DNA of 64,000 bases from Flagellimonas spongiicola (GCF_023502425.1 NZ_JAMFMA010000001.1:806001-870000), one strand, 5' to 3'; positions 30,497-40,239 are shown, counted from the stretch's first letter. A program made the numbers and translations. The notes: generated by a model not told the origin, from the sequence alone.

Positions 30497-30624
30497 GTAA
30501 ACTAGTTAGGTTAAGTCAGCGAAAGTAAACACATTGAACGAAGATTGTGGGTAATTTCGTATCCAAAAAGCAGGTATTGTTTTCTGAAGATTGTAGTTGC
30601 TTGGAGAACAACGAATTGGAAAGG

Positions 30625-31365
30625 TTAATTTTTTTCCGAGAACAATTCAGTAGTGTAGTTTAACAATTCCAATCCCCCTGATTCACCATGGCCAGGAACG
30701 ACAACTTTGGTATCTGGGTATTTTTCTAATAGTTTTTCAACTGTTTTTGGCCACTCTTTAATATTGGCTTCACCAATATACCCTTTACTTGCACCAACGG
30801 ATTTTACTAGACAGCCACCAAATAGAACGTTTTCTGAAGGAATGTAACCGACAACATTGTCTATGGTATGGCCTTGACCAACAAAGGCGCATCGCGCTTC
30901 TTTATCGCCAACCTTTATTTGAATATCCCCCTCAAAGCCATATAAGGGTACAGGCCTTTGGTAGCGTGACGCAAATTCTATGGTCTTAAGATTGGCATAG
31001 GATGGTATTCTGGCGTCGTGGAACGCTTCAAGTCCAGCAAGGCAATCCCTATGTGAATGCGTAGGAATGATGGCAACCACGTTTACATCCAATTCGGAAT
31101 CAACCCAGGCCAATAGTTCTCTGGAAACTGCATCATCTACGGGGGTATCAAAAATTACCGCTTCATCACCGTTGGCGTAAATCAAACCATTACAGCCTAC
31201 TTTACCAAAATCATCCGTTTCTAGATATGATGTATGTACGTAAGAATTGGGAGCAACGCGCTCAAGTGTTAAGGTCTCGGTATCATAAACTTTGCCTAAG
31301 GTTTCATCCTTGCACCCTGCGCATAGAACAATTGTGAGCAGGATAAACGTAATTTGAATTCTCAT
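30625..31365 (-). CDS. bla: Subclass B1 metallo-beta-lactamase, lipoprotein
   Basis: A 246-residue metallo-hydrolase with every B1 zinc ligand in place: His103, His105 and Asp107 (THSHRDC), His166 (GQGHTIDN), Cys185 (FGGCLVKS) with Lys188 for carboxylate binding, and His226 (VPGHGESGG). B1 enzymes hydrolyse penicillins, cephalosporins and carbapenems. It has a lipobox LCAGC (Cys18), so it is predicted to be membrane-anchored, as NDM-type enzymes are, rather than freely periplasmic. Its ATG overlaps the modC stop (ATGA, 31362-31365), making it the last gene of the molybdate operon. Actual substrate range is unknown. Confidence 0.92.
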   Translation of the reverse strand: MRIQITFILLTIVLCAGCKDETLGKVYDTETLTLERVAPNSYVHTSYLETDDFGKVGCNGLIYANGDEAVIFDTPVDDAVSRELLAWVDSELDVNVVAIIPTHSHRDCLAGLEAFHDARIPSYANLKTIEFASRYQRPVPLYGFEGDIQIKVGDKEARCAFVGQGHTIDNVVGYIPSENVLFGGCLVKSVGASKGYIGEANIKEWPKTVEKLLEKYPDTKVVVPGHGESGGLELLNYTTELFSEKN

Positions 31366-32237
31366 TTTATTTTTTGAATGATAGGGTTGAATGCCTTGGA
31401 CGCAACCAAAACTACATCCCCGACATTTAAATTTTTGATCTCAGATTCTTGGGCGATGACTTTTACCATTTCATTGTGTATTAAAACGGTTACTACATAT
31501 ACCACATCTTCTTTTTCAATCTTTAGGACATTGCCTTTAAACTTAAATTTACCACTGAGTTTCTGATTAAAAAAAACTTCCGTTGGAGTGCCTTGTTTTA
31601 CAACTTTGCCTTCCTCCAAAACATAGACACGGTTGGAAAGTTTATGGATTTCACCAATATCATGACTCACTAAAATCGTGGTGAGGTTGTACCGCTCATG
31701 CACTTTCTTCAAATACGTCTGAATTTTCAATCGCATGGTTATATCCAAAGCTGCTAAAGGTTCGTCCAGCAACAATATTTTAGGGCGTTGCACAATGGAG
31801 CGGGCAAGAGCCAGTCGCTGTCTTTGTCCGCCTGATAAGGTAGCTGGCTTTCGATTTTGGATTTTTTCCAGTTCCATAATTTCAACAAGCTCTGCAATTT
31901 GGGATTTGTTTGTACTATCGGTAGAGGCAAATTCTAAATTCTGAAGAGCTGTTAAATGTGGAAACAAAGCATAGTCCTGAAATACAAATCCCACCTGTCT
32001 CTCCTGGGGTTTCATGTCAATTTTATTGGATGTATCCAACCAGATACTGCCGTCTACAACTATCCGGCCTGAATTGGCCTTCATGAGACCCGCCAAAATG
32101 CGTAAAGCCGACGTTTTACCAGCACCGGAAGCCCCATAAAGAGTGACCAAATCACCCGCTTCAATCTGGATGTTCAAATCCAAATTTAAAAGACCATTTG
32201 GTCCTTCGAGACTTTTACGCACTTGAAAGGCTATCAT
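31362..32237 (-). CDS. modC: Molybdate ABC transporter ATP-binding protein
   Basis: A 291-residue ABC ATPase: Walker A GASGAGKTS (about residues 37-45), signature LSGGQRQRLALARSI and Walker B ILLLDEPLAALD. The C-terminal 70 residues form a TOBE-like oxyanion-binding domain, as in ModC. The start at 32237 overlaps the modB stop by four bases (ATGA); the longer reading to 32294 would run into modB without family similarity. It energises uptake with ModB and ModA. Confidence 0.9.
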   Translation of the reverse strand: MIAFQVRKSLEGPNGLLNLDLNIQIEAGDLVTLYGASGAGKTSALRILAGLMKANSGRIVVDGSIWLDTSNKIDMKPQERQVGFVFQDYALFPHLTALQNLEFASTDSTNKSQIAELVEIMELEKIQNRKPATLSGGQRQRLALARSIVQRPKILLLDEPLAALDITMRLKIQTYLKKVHERYNLTTILVSHDIGEIHKLSNRVYVLEEGKVVKQGTPTEVFFNQKLSGKFKFKGNVLKIEKEDVVYVVTVLIHNEMVKVIAQESEIKNLNVGDVVLVASKAFNPIIQKIK

Positions 32238-32905
32238 TTCGTAAAACGTTTTAGATAGCCACCGTTCACAAGATATACCACTAACAAAATGCAAAATGTT
32301 ATCCCAAATAGTATCAGGGAGTAGGAGTTTGCAGCACTATAGTTCAATGCTTCCACCTCATCGTAAATGGCGATGGAAGCCACTTTTGTTTTTCCCGGGA
32401 TATTTCCGCCGATCATAAGTACAACACCAAACTCACCAACGGTATGGGCAAATGAAAGTACGATACCGGTTAGTAATGACGGTTTAATGTTGGGTAACAA
32501 TACTTGAATCAATGTTTTGGTTTTGGATTTTCCCATTAAATATGATGCTTCCTTAAGTGAAGGTGAAAGGGAACTCAAGCCAGATTGTATAGGATGAACC
32601 ATAAAAGGTAAGCTATAGATAATCGAAGCTAGAACCAATCCAGTAAATGAGAATACCAATTGGATTCCTAAGGTTTCATTGATCCAGTTTCCAAATGCAT
32701 TGTTTGGACTGAAGGCGATTAAAAAATAAAATCCCAATACAGTAGGAGGGAGCACCAATGGCATGCTCACTAAAGTTTCTAGGATAGGTTTTAACTTGGC
32801 TTTTGAATAAGCCAACCAGTAAGAAATTGGAATAGCAATCACGAATAGTAGAATTGTGGTGACTGCAGCCAGTTTAAAGGTCAATATCAAGGGTTCCCAA
32901 TTCAT
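32234..32905 (-). CDS. modB: Molybdate ABC transporter permease
   Basis: A 223-residue inner-membrane permease with five predicted membrane segments. The EAA loop is EASYLMGKSKTKTLIQVLLP (about residues 138-157), contacting ModC. The segment PLVLPPTVLGFYFL is characteristic of ModB. Four-base overlaps with mop upstream and modC downstream indicate translational coupling. Confidence 0.93.
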   Translation of the reverse strand: MNWEPLILTFKLAAVTTILLFVIAIPISYWLAYSKAKLKPILETLVSMPLVLPPTVLGFYFLIAFSPNNAFGNWINETLGIQLVFSFTGLVLASIIYSLPFMVHPIQSGLSSLSPSLKEASYLMGKSKTKTLIQVLLPNIKPSLLTGIVLSFAHTVGEFGVVLMIGGNIPGKTKVASIAIYDEVEALNYSAANSYSLILFGITFCILLVVYLVNGGYLKRFTK

Positions 32906-33306
32906 TTGCCGGATAACATGACTTCATTAAGTTTAATCATTGCGAATACGGAAACACCTGCTACCAGATTTAATTGCTCAACGGCCCTAGTGCTAATTAC
33001 GGAAACCAATGGACCTAATTCGGAATTCAGAACCACCTTCGACAAAAGTTCACCGCTATCAACATGGGATACATTTGCAGCGATTTGATTCTGTAGACTA
33101 ATCGTTTTCAACTTTTCAGTTGCAATTACCACTTCGGTTTCCTTAAATAGCACCTGAATGGGGCCACCAATTTTTAGGTAAGCTGCAGTTTTTGGCGTTT
33201 CAATAATTATGGATTGAATCAACTGTTGTGATTCCAACTCAATGGAAACAAGGGATAAATTCCCACTGGTTTTTATGTCTACAATGTTTCCTTGAAAACT
33301 ATTCAT
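32902..33306 (-). CDS. TOBE-domain molybdopterin/molybdate-binding protein
   Basis: A 134-residue protein of two Mop-like TOBE repeats (NIVDIKTSGNLSLVSIEL in the first half and RAVEQLNLVAGVSVFAMIK near the end). Such proteins bind molybdate or tungstate and act as cytoplasmic buffers or sensors. It sits between modA (8-base overlap) and modB (4-base overlap) and is expressed with the transporter. Confidence 0.82.
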   Translation of the reverse strand: MNSFQGNIVDIKTSGNLSLVSIELESQQLIQSIIIETPKTAAYLKIGGPIQVLFKETEVVIATEKLKTISLQNQIAANVSHVDSGELLSKVVLNSELGPLVSVISTRAVEQLNLVAGVSVFAMIKLNEVMLSGK

Positions 33307-34057
33307 CCATCGAATATCCGTAATTCTGTAAAATATCCTGTGCTTCTTCGGAGAAAATAAAGCTATAAAATTCCTCTGCAGATTGCCTTATTCTATCATT
33401 ATGTTTTAACAAGACCAACCCTTGGGCAATTGGGGTATAAGTGTTCGGATCTAATTCAACCCAATTTCCTTTTCCGGAATCAGACATTTTTAGCGCAGAT
33501 GCTTTAGCAGTAAAGCCCATCTGTGCTGCTTCTGTTTGCAAGAATTGATTGGTTTGCGAAATGCTCTCACCATAAACCAATTTTCCTTTTAGACTATCTA
33601 ACAATTCATAATTCTCCAGTACCTCTATCGCTGCCTTGCCGTAAGGAGCATTTTTGGGGTTGGCAAGTGCAATATGCCTTACTTCCGTTTTGTTAAGCGA
33701 ACTTAACTGTATTGAATCATTTTCTTCCAATGCGTATAATACCAAATGCCCATAACCATAGACTCTAGGTGAATCAATTGTTTTGCCCTCTTTGAAAAGG
33801 AGATTAGGGTATTTCATATCGGCTGATAGAAATATGTCATATGGCGCACCTTCCATTATCTGCGAAGTTAGTTTTCCGGATGAACCAATAATCAAGTCAC
33901 ATTCTATTCCAGTTGTTTTTTCAAATTCTGAAGTAATTTCTGAAATGGCATATTGCATGTTTGATGCAACCGCAATTGTGAGCCTATTATCAGATTTCCC
34001 TTCACATGAAACCAGGACTATAAAACAGGATATTAAAAAGATTCGAAGGAAACCCAT
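33299..34057 (-). CDS. modA: Molybdate ABC transporter substrate-binding lipoprotein
   Basis: A 252-residue lipoprotein (signal ending FIVLVSC). ModA-family segments: LTIAVASNMQYAISEI at the start of the mature part, DLIIGSSGKLTSQI, GAPYDIFLSADMKYP, IALANPKNAPYGKAA. It captures molybdate or tungstate outside the membrane and delivers it to ModB. First gene of modA-mop-modB-modC-bla. Confidence 0.94.
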   Translation of the reverse strand: MGFLRIFLISCFIVLVSCEGKSDNRLTIAVASNMQYAISEITSEFEKTTGIECDLIIGSSGKLTSQIMEGAPYDIFLSADMKYPNLLFKEGKTIDSPRVYGYGHLVLYALEENDSIQLSSLNKTEVRHIALANPKNAPYGKAAIEVLENYELLDSLKGKLVYGESISQTNQFLQTEAAQMGFTAKASALKMSDSGKGNWVELDPNTYTPIAQGLVLLKHNDRIRQSAEEFYSFIFSEEAQDILQNYGYSMDE

Positions 34058-34146
34058 GATGCCTTGAAAAGTTGGATTCTAAAATACGTAAATCATTGTT
34101 CAAGAAACTAGTATTAACTTGGATTTAGGGAAAATTAAGGCATCAA

Positions 34147-34183
34147 AAACCCCTTAACAAGCCAAATAGCATTTAAGGGGTTT
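34147..34183 (-). terminator. Terminator downstream of DUF4249 gene
   Basis: AAACCCCTTAA (34147-34157) and TTAAGGGGTTT (34173-34183) form an 11-bp perfect stem with a 15-base loop. On the minus strand the stem is followed by further Ts, ending the TonB/DUF4249 transcript before modA. Confidence 0.75.
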
Positions 34184-34207
34184 GTTGTATTAAGGGACAC
34201 TAATATT

Positions 34208-35032
34208 CTAGAATTCAGAACTTAAAACACTAAAGCTGATTACTCCAAAATTTCCAAGAACCGCCTTCCCGGTATTTCTGTCAATGATGTTTCCGGTAAT
34301 ATTAACGGGAGGAGTTGAAAACAAAGGTCCCAAATCAAAATCGTCACCATCATTGGTCGTATTGTCTTCTTGAATCGATAGATTGGAATAAAATTGATAG
34401 CTGCCCGGGTTTAAATTAAAAAGCGTAGCCACAATTGAGTTCCCTGAAATTTCAAACGATTCGATAAAAGCTTCCGTATTGCCATTGAATATCGTATCCG
34501 GAGTAAGTTCAAATATGGTAAACAAGAAATCGGAACCACTGAAGTAATCCAGTCCCAAATAATACAAATTGGTGTCATCTGCGGGATCTTCGAAAATTAC
34601 ACGAATAGCATTGTTATTGCTCTCAATCGATTTAATTTCAACAACAGGTTTCAATGTTTCCTCGATTGAGATATAACTTCCCATTCCTGGTATTTCTATT
34701 TCTACCCAATAAGCATTTCCGATCATTGGGGAAATCTGAGATTCGCTGGTGTAAATGCCATCATTTACAGTAAAACTATCTGTTATTAGTGATTCCTCTC
34801 CAGATTGATTACGCGTAAACAGCGAAATCTCAGCGCTGTTTATGGGAGCATAATTCACATTATCAACTGGAACGGTCTGTTGGATTTCGAACGTAACATT
34901 TCCGGGTGCATTCCCCATTCCTCCAAAAATGAAAACCTGTGGCTCAAATTCAATGTCGGGGTCGATTTCAGTGGAACAACCAAGTATGAAAAGTGAAGCA
35001 AATAAAAATAGAATAGTGTATATGGATTTCAT
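34208..35032 (-). CDS. DUF4249 family lipoprotein
   Basis: A 274-residue lipoprotein (signal ending FILGC) of the DUF4249 type found immediately after TonB-dependent receptors in Bacteroidota. It is beta-rich, with SAEISLFTRNQSGEE and the YWVEIEIPGMG segment near the middle, and a C-terminal NITGNIIDRNTGKAVLG. Probably a surface-exposed or periplasmic partner of the receptor that starts the operon; it begins five bases after the receptor stop. Function unknown. Confidence 0.85.
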   Translation of the reverse strand: MKSIYTILFLFASLFILGCSTEIDPDIEFEPQVFIFGGMGNAPGNVTFEIQQTVPVDNVNYAPINSAEISLFTRNQSGEESLITDSFTVNDGIYTSESQISPMIGNAYWVEIEIPGMGSYISIEETLKPVVEIKSIESNNNAIRVIFEDPADDTNLYYLGLDYFSGSDFLFTIFELTPDTIFNGNTEAFIESFEISGNSIVATLFNLNPGSYQFYSNLSIQEDNTTNDGDDFDLGPLFSTPPVNITGNIIDRNTGKAVLGNFGVISFSVLSSEF

Positions 35033-35037
35033 ATTGG

Positions 35038-37779
35038 CTAGAATTTAAAATTGTATGTGATGAATGGAATAGGGGACCCGATTACAGAAAACTGAAAGGT
35101 GCGAATCTGGTCACCGTTGAAGGTGGAATAGGTTGAAAAAGGATTCTTATGGCCATATAGATTGTAAACGCCAAAAGTCCAACTACCCACCCACTTTCGT
35201 TGTACTTTCTTTTCAGGATTATAAGTAAATGACAAATCAACGCGATGTGTATCTGGGATTCGAAATGCATTTCTATCGGAATAAGTGAAAAATGGACTAT
35301 TGTATAGCCGTGCCGTAAATCTACCGGTAACCTGAGTTATGGGTCGACCAGTTTGATAGGTGGCAAAAACACCAACAGACCACTTTTTGCTCATTTGATA
35401 ATTACCCGTAAAATTCACAAGATGTGGACGGTCATAGTTGGATGGATAATACGCACCATCATTAAGATTCTCATTGGGAAATGGACTGGTTGTTTTTCTT
35501 CGAGTAACGGTGTAGGCGTAATTCAAGTTGCCAGTTAGTTTACCTATGTTTTTATGAATGGATAATTCCCCACCATAGGAGTACCCATCTGCATTTAGTA
35601 GTTGGGTTTCCAGATTTTCATTTATAAAAAGATCCGCCCCGTTTTTATATTCCACCATATTTTTGAAGGTTTTGTAATATCCTTCCAACGAAAAATTATA
35701 TTCCTGATTTGGTGAATCATAGGCGTAACCACCAGAGATTTGATTGACTTCCAGTGGTTTAATGTGTGTTCCTGAAGGCTTCCAAATATCAAAGGGTAGG
35801 GCCGCAAATGTGTTGGAAATCAGGTGGATGTATTGAAATGTCCTATTATATCCCAATTTGAGGGACTTTCTGTCGGATATGTCATATTTCATGGATAATC
35901 GGGGTTCTAAACCTGAATAACTTTCAATTAACTCCCCAGAATCAAATTCATTTTCAGCAATTATGGTATTTAGAGTCCTCGGTAGGTTCGGGTCATATTC
36001 TGCCACGGTAAACGGACCAAAATTCCCAAACCAAGAATACCTCAGACCAGCATTTATTGAAAACTTGTCCCATTCCTTCTCAAATTCCAAATAAGGAGCC
36101 AACTCCAATCCTGTTTCGGTGTCAAAATCCACTCTGTTTATCCCAGCTTCTGAACTGGTTATTTTTGCTGGCGAAAATTGATATAAGGTATTGTTGACAC
36201 CAAAGCGCATTTTGGTACCCAAACTCGGATATAAGGTGAAATCAGGTTTGAAAATCCAATTTTCCACTTGAGATTCCCAATTCACGGAACCACCTGAGGA
36301 ATTGGATGGAATGCCATCTGTGTTTTGGGATGCTAAACGGTATTTGTAACTACTGTAAATGGCGGAGGCATTCATAAATAGTTTTTCGGAAAAAACATGG
36401 TTCCATCGCAAAGTAGCGGTTGCGTTTTTCCATCTAAAATCGATGCGCTCATCCGCTTCTTGTTCTCCTTCGGAATTGACATCCCCTTCAAAACCCAATC
36501 GCATTACATCAGCACCAAAATACCCTGATGCATAGAGGGTGTTGTTCTGATTAATAGCCCATTTTAGTTTTGTATTCAAATCATAGAAATACACCTTGTT
36601 ACTTTCGGTGTCTTCAAACAATGGAAAAAACAGGTCGAAATATGATCTCCTGCCAGAGATTAGATAACTTACTTTTTCTTTGGCCAGCGGTCCTTCCAAG
36701 GTGAGTCTTGAAAAGAGTAATCCTAGGCCTCCCTGTCCCTGAAACTTCTTAGTACTTCCTTCACGCTGCCTAATTTCCAGAACAGATGAAGCCCTACCAC
36801 CAAAACGCGCAGGAATTCCACCTTTATAGAGCTTTAAATCTTTAATAGCATCTGTATTCACCACGGAAAAGAAACCCCAAACATGCGAGGAATTATAAAT
36901 TGGGGCTTCATCCAAAAGTATTAGGTTCTGGTCAATGTTCCCTCCGCGCACGTTGAAACCTGTAGCTCCTTCTCCGGCGGTAGACACACCAGGTTGCGTT
37001 AATACGGCCCGGGTAACATCCGGTTCCCCAAAAAGCGCAGGAAGGCGTTTAATGTTTTCTGGACTTATGTTCGCTGTACCATTAAGAACTGTGGATACTT
37101 GACTATTGACTTTTGAATTCGCAAAAACGAAAACCTCTGATAATTCATTGGAAGTTGGTTGCAATTCAATGGAAAGATTTTGATTGCTATTTAAGTCGAT
37201 ATCCAGTTCCTGTTGCTCATAACCAATGTAAGAAATGCGTAGTGTATACCTGCCGGAAGGAAGGGTCAAGGAGTAGAACCCATATTCGTTGGATACCACA
37301 CCTTTTTGAGAGCCAACTACCAAAATAGAAGCCCCTAACAATGTTTCACCTGTTTCGGTATCCAATACGTTTCCGCTAAGCGTGAAATTTGCTTGTGCGG
37401 TTTGGGGAATTGGTTGCTTTTTTGATAAAATAATGCTCTTGTTTCGAATCGTAAAGGAAATTCCAGTATTCTGAAACAATGTTGCCAAAACTTGTTGGAT
37501 TTCCTCATCGACCAAATTTAAATTATAGGTATTGGTATCTTTTACATTATCGTTGTTGTAAATGAAATGATAGGAAGACTGTTCCGTAATTGCATCCATA
37601 ATAATGCTCAGTCTCGTATTCTCAAATTCCAGGGTCAATCGCTCCTGCGCCATTGCCTCATTGGCAAATACCTGCATAACCATGATTAGGTAGAGCGAAA
37701 ATGTGAATTTCATTGAGGTTAAAAATTTTTGTAGCGTACAGTGCTGCCCTGTCAGTAATGCATAAGGGTTTTTATTCAT
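35038..37779 (-). CDS. TonB-dependent receptor with STN signalling domain
   Basis: A 913-residue outer-membrane receptor. Domains in order: signal (to about 44, EAMAQ), STN secretin/TonB N-terminal domain (about 45-120), carboxypeptidase-like regulatory domain (about 130-210, SGNVLDTETGETLLGA), plug (about 230-340, with FNVRGGNIDQNLILLDEAPI) and a beta-barrel to the end (FITYNFKF). The STN domain signals ligand binding to the FecR-like anti-sigma factor encoded upstream. The substrate is not evident; no TonB-box metal clue is visible. Typical FecI-FecR-receptor order with the sigma and FecR genes at 39.4-37.9 kb. Confidence 0.93.
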   Translation of the reverse strand: MNKNPYALLTGQHCTLQKFLTSMKFTFSLYLIMVMQVFANEAMAQERLTLEFENTRLSIIMDAITEQSSYHFIYNNDNVKDTNTYNLNLVDEEIQQVLATLFQNTGISFTIRNKSIILSKKQPIPQTAQANFTLSGNVLDTETGETLLGASILVVGSQKGVVSNEYGFYSLTLPSGRYTLRISYIGYEQQELDIDLNSNQNLSIELQPTSNELSEVFVFANSKVNSQVSTVLNGTANISPENIKRLPALFGEPDVTRAVLTQPGVSTAGEGATGFNVRGGNIDQNLILLDEAPIYNSSHVWGFFSVVNTDAIKDLKLYKGGIPARFGGRASSVLEIRQREGSTKKFQGQGGLGLLFSRLTLEGPLAKEKVSYLISGRRSYFDLFFPLFEDTESNKVYFYDLNTKLKWAINQNNTLYASGYFGADVMRLGFEGDVNSEGEQEADERIDFRWKNATATLRWNHVFSEKLFMNASAIYSSYKYRLASQNTDGIPSNSSGGSVNWESQVENWIFKPDFTLYPSLGTKMRFGVNNTLYQFSPAKITSSEAGINRVDFDTETGLELAPYLEFEKEWDKFSINAGLRYSWFGNFGPFTVAEYDPNLPRTLNTIIAENEFDSGELIESYSGLEPRLSMKYDISDRKSLKLGYNRTFQYIHLISNTFAALPFDIWKPSGTHIKPLEVNQISGGYAYDSPNQEYNFSLEGYYKTFKNMVEYKNGADLFINENLETQLLNADGYSYGGELSIHKNIGKLTGNLNYAYTVTRRKTTSPFPNENLNDGAYYPSNYDRPHLVNFTGNYQMSKKWSVGVFATYQTGRPITQVTGRFTARLYNSPFFTYSDRNAFRIPDTHRVDLSFTYNPEKKVQRKWVGSWTFGVYNLYGHKNPFSTYSTFNGDQIRTFQFSVIGSPIPFITYNFKF

Positions 37780-37866
37780 ACTTTTGAATGTTGATAATTA
37801 GTACTTTTTCGATATTGGACTATTATTGATGTCGATGTGGGAAAACCGCCATTTTCCCACATTTTT

Positions 37867-38826
37867 TTATTCTACGGTCCAGATTCCGTCTGTATTTTCA
37901 TTGAATTTGAAGGTTTTGGTTAACTGTAATGTTTCTAGAATATCTTTAGCCGTGGCTGATGCTTCAAAGTATCCTGTAAAGCGGGACTCGGCAAGTATGG
38001 GATTTCTAATTTGAATTTGGATGTTTCGCTGAAGGCTTAAATCCATTGCAATTTCATTAAAGGTTTTATCGGAAAATTGAAATACACCTTTTCGCCATGC
38101 GATGATGTGATTCGTGTTCTCGATAGTGGATTTAATTAAATTTTGTTCCAGTTGTTGATAGCGCACTCGGTCTTTGGGAACCATCAGGATAGTATCTTGT
38201 ACATCTTTATGGGACATCGCTACACTTCCTTCTAATAAAACCGTTTCTGTGTAGGCGGTTTGGGAATAGGATTTAACATTGAATTTGGTTCCTAGGACTT
38301 GTACCGACGAACCATCTGAAGTTGTGACCGTAAACGGGTTTGATTTATCATGTGTAACTTCAAAAAAAGCTTCTCCTGTCAATTCTAGCGTTCTGGGTTT
38401 TGCTTTCAAATAGCTTAATTGACTTGACGAATTCAACCAAATCAATGTCCCGTCAGGTAATTCCAGCTCTTTTTGTTCCCCATATGTAGTGGCTATTGTG
38501 ATGGTTTTTTCAGGTTTCAGATATAGGAAACTCAGTCCGATAAAAAGGATAGCCACAGCAGCGTATTTCCAAAGTTTTGGAAGCCAAGGCTTCTCTTTGG
38601 TATTCGAATCGATAGCTGCAAAAAATCGTTCTTTGACAACTTCTAAGTCAGGATATTCCGGTGTTGTTTCGCCTGTTTTCCCGTAGGTCTTTGAAATATC
38701 ATCAAATCGTTGCTTGTCAAAGGAAGAGGAGTCTTTCCAAGCAATAATGCGTTCTTTGGTTTCCTTGTCCGCTGTGTTGGACACATAGGCCCAAATTTCA
38801 GTATCGGTAATATTCGTTGGTTTCAC
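37867..38826 (-). CDS. FecR-family anti-sigma factor
   Basis: A 319-residue inner-membrane anti-sigma regulator. The cytoplasmic N-terminal part (residues 1-85) is followed by one membrane segment (about 87-104, YAAVAILFIGLSFLYL), then the FecR domain with TIATTYGEQKELELPDGT and LTGEAFFEVTHDKSNPFTV. The C-terminal DUF4974/STN-like region is about 245-319. It holds the sigma factor until the receptor's STN domain signals. It follows the sigma gene by 66 bases. Confidence 0.93.
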   Translation of the reverse strand: MKPTNITDTEIWAYVSNTADKETKERIIAWKDSSSFDKQRFDDISKTYGKTGETTPEYPDLEVVKERFFAAIDSNTKEKPWLPKLWKYAAVAILFIGLSFLYLKPEKTITIATTYGEQKELELPDGTLIWLNSSSQLSYLKAKPRTLELTGEAFFEVTHDKSNPFTVTTSDGSSVQVLGTKFNVKSYSQTAYTETVLLEGSVAMSHKDVQDTILMVPKDRVRYQQLEQNLIKSTIENTNHIIAWRKGVFQFSDKTFNEIAMDLSLQRNIQIQIRNPILAESRFTGYFEASATAKDILETLQLTKTFKFNENTDGIWTVE

Positions 38827-38892
38827 GGTTCTAAGGTTTGGTCAACAATCGCCTTTGTAGTATAGACGTTTTAAAAATGACCCTACCCTATG

Positions 38893-39396
38893 TTAATCCC
38901 GATTTTTTTTGAGAGCTTGTTTTAAGATTGTGAGTGCCTTTGAGATATGGGACTCCACTGTTTTAACGGAAATGTCTTTTATAATGGCTATTTCCTTATA
39001 CGAATAACTATTGATTCGCGACATTTTGAAAATTGTGCGGGTTTTTTCGGGTAATTGTTGAAGTAGCATTTGAATCCGTTCCTGAATTTCCCATTCTTGA
39101 CTTAATTCCTCAAACGTTTGTTGGTTTAACTGATAAAGGTCAATATGCCTTTTCTTGACCTTCTCTTTTCTTAAATGATCCAATACTTTGTGCTTAAGGA
39201 TGGTCATTAAGTAGGCTTCGAACGATTTTATTTCCGTGGGGTCAAATTGTTCCCAGAGTTTGATAAAAGATTCTTGCACCACTTCTTCAGACGCATCCGG
39301 ATCTTTTAAGATGTTGTAGGCAAAATGATAGAGTTTGCGATAATGCAAATCAAATAAGATCGAGAAACGTTCCCGTTTATCCTTTTGGGATGCCAT
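38893..39396 (-). CDS. ECF RNA polymerase sigma factor (FecI-like)
   Basis: A 167-residue sigma-70-family ECF factor. Region 2 is LYHFAYNILKDPDASEEVVQ (about residues 20-39) and region 4 is EKTRTIFKMSRINSYSYKEI with SVKTVESHISKALTILK. Length and layout match Bacteroidetes-type FecI sigma factors controlling the neighbouring TonB receptor. Confidence 0.93.
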   Translation of the reverse strand: MASQKDKRERFSILFDLHYRKLYHFAYNILKDPDASEEVVQESFIKLWEQFDPTEIKSFEAYLMTILKHKVLDHLRKEKVKKRHIDLYQLNQQTFEELSQEWEIQERIQMLLQQLPEKTRTIFKMSRINSYSYKEIAIIKDISVKTVESHISKALTILKQALKKNRD

Positions 39397-39469
39397 TTAG
39401 CAGATTGAATTAACTTTTGCTAAATCTACAAAAGTCATTCAACAATTATTTATGATGAAGTTTCAATAC

Positions 39470-40204
39470 TTAGGAAGCATTGTTGTCGGCAATGCGTTCA
39501 ATTGTCAAGGGTTGATTTAAGACCTCGACTTTCATGATTTTGTGCGGAAAGTCTGTGCTGATGTAAATTGTGTTGGAAACAGGCCCATTACCGTGAAATT
39601 CAATTTTATGGACATTATGCTTAGCTGTTCCTATTTCAATTTCTTGCTGCTCAACATACTCTAATTTCATTGTACCGGTTGTAGCGGTATTCATGAAAAA
39701 TACATTAAGTTCCTCGTTTAAGGTTTCAGGATTTTTTACATATGGAAGCATTCCAAAAACCTCGGCACGAACCACCGTAGGTTGGCCAAAAACCGTATCT
39801 ATCACCTTAATACGATCTCTACCTTCACCAAGTCCTTTAATTTCAAAAGTCCCCTTTAAATCCATAGCGCTGCTTCGCGTAAAATCCACCTTTTGCGAAA
39901 CAGGTCCCATTTGGGCACTCATATCAACCGCTTCCGTAAAGCCTTCGATTCTGTTAAATGTCAAAACAAAATTTTCGTTGATTACGCCATCCATTACGGA
40001 TTCGTCCCTAAAAATCAATTTGTTATCATGTTCCGTCATTTCCCAATCCCAATGCCCTACTTTTTCAGGACCTTGTAAAATATGGAATTGGTCTAAAGAT
40101 GAAGAATTTGATTGTATTGCCACTTCTTTATCAAGCCAAGAGGTCTTCTCGGTACAAGAGCAAAAGACTAGAAAAATACAGACAAAACTTAGCTTTTTCA
40201 TCAC
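39470..40204 (-). CDS. Hypothetical lipoprotein
   Basis: A 244-residue lipoprotein (signal ending LVFCSC, Cys17) that I cannot assign to a family. The body is predominantly beta-strand with acidic loops (FHILQGPEKVGHWDWEM, VMDGVINENFVLTF). It is on the same strand 73 bases upstream of the sigma gene, so it may be co-transcribed with it, though its upstream region has its own repeats. The second Met (residue 2) is equally possible as start. Confidence 0.6.
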   Translation of the reverse strand: MMKKLSFVCIFLVFCSCTEKTSWLDKEVAIQSNSSSLDQFHILQGPEKVGHWDWEMTEHDNKLIFRDESVMDGVINENFVLTFNRIEGFTEAVDMSAQMGPVSQKVDFTRSSAMDLKGTFEIKGLGEGRDRIKVIDTVFGQPTVVRAEVFGMLPYVKNPETLNEELNVFFMNTATTGTMKLEYVEQQEIEIGTAKHNVHKIEFHGNGPVSNTIYISTDFPHKIMKVEVLNQPLTIERIADNNAS

Positions 40205-40239
40205 TGTTCGTTTTTTGATTGATGGTGTTTTAAATCCTT

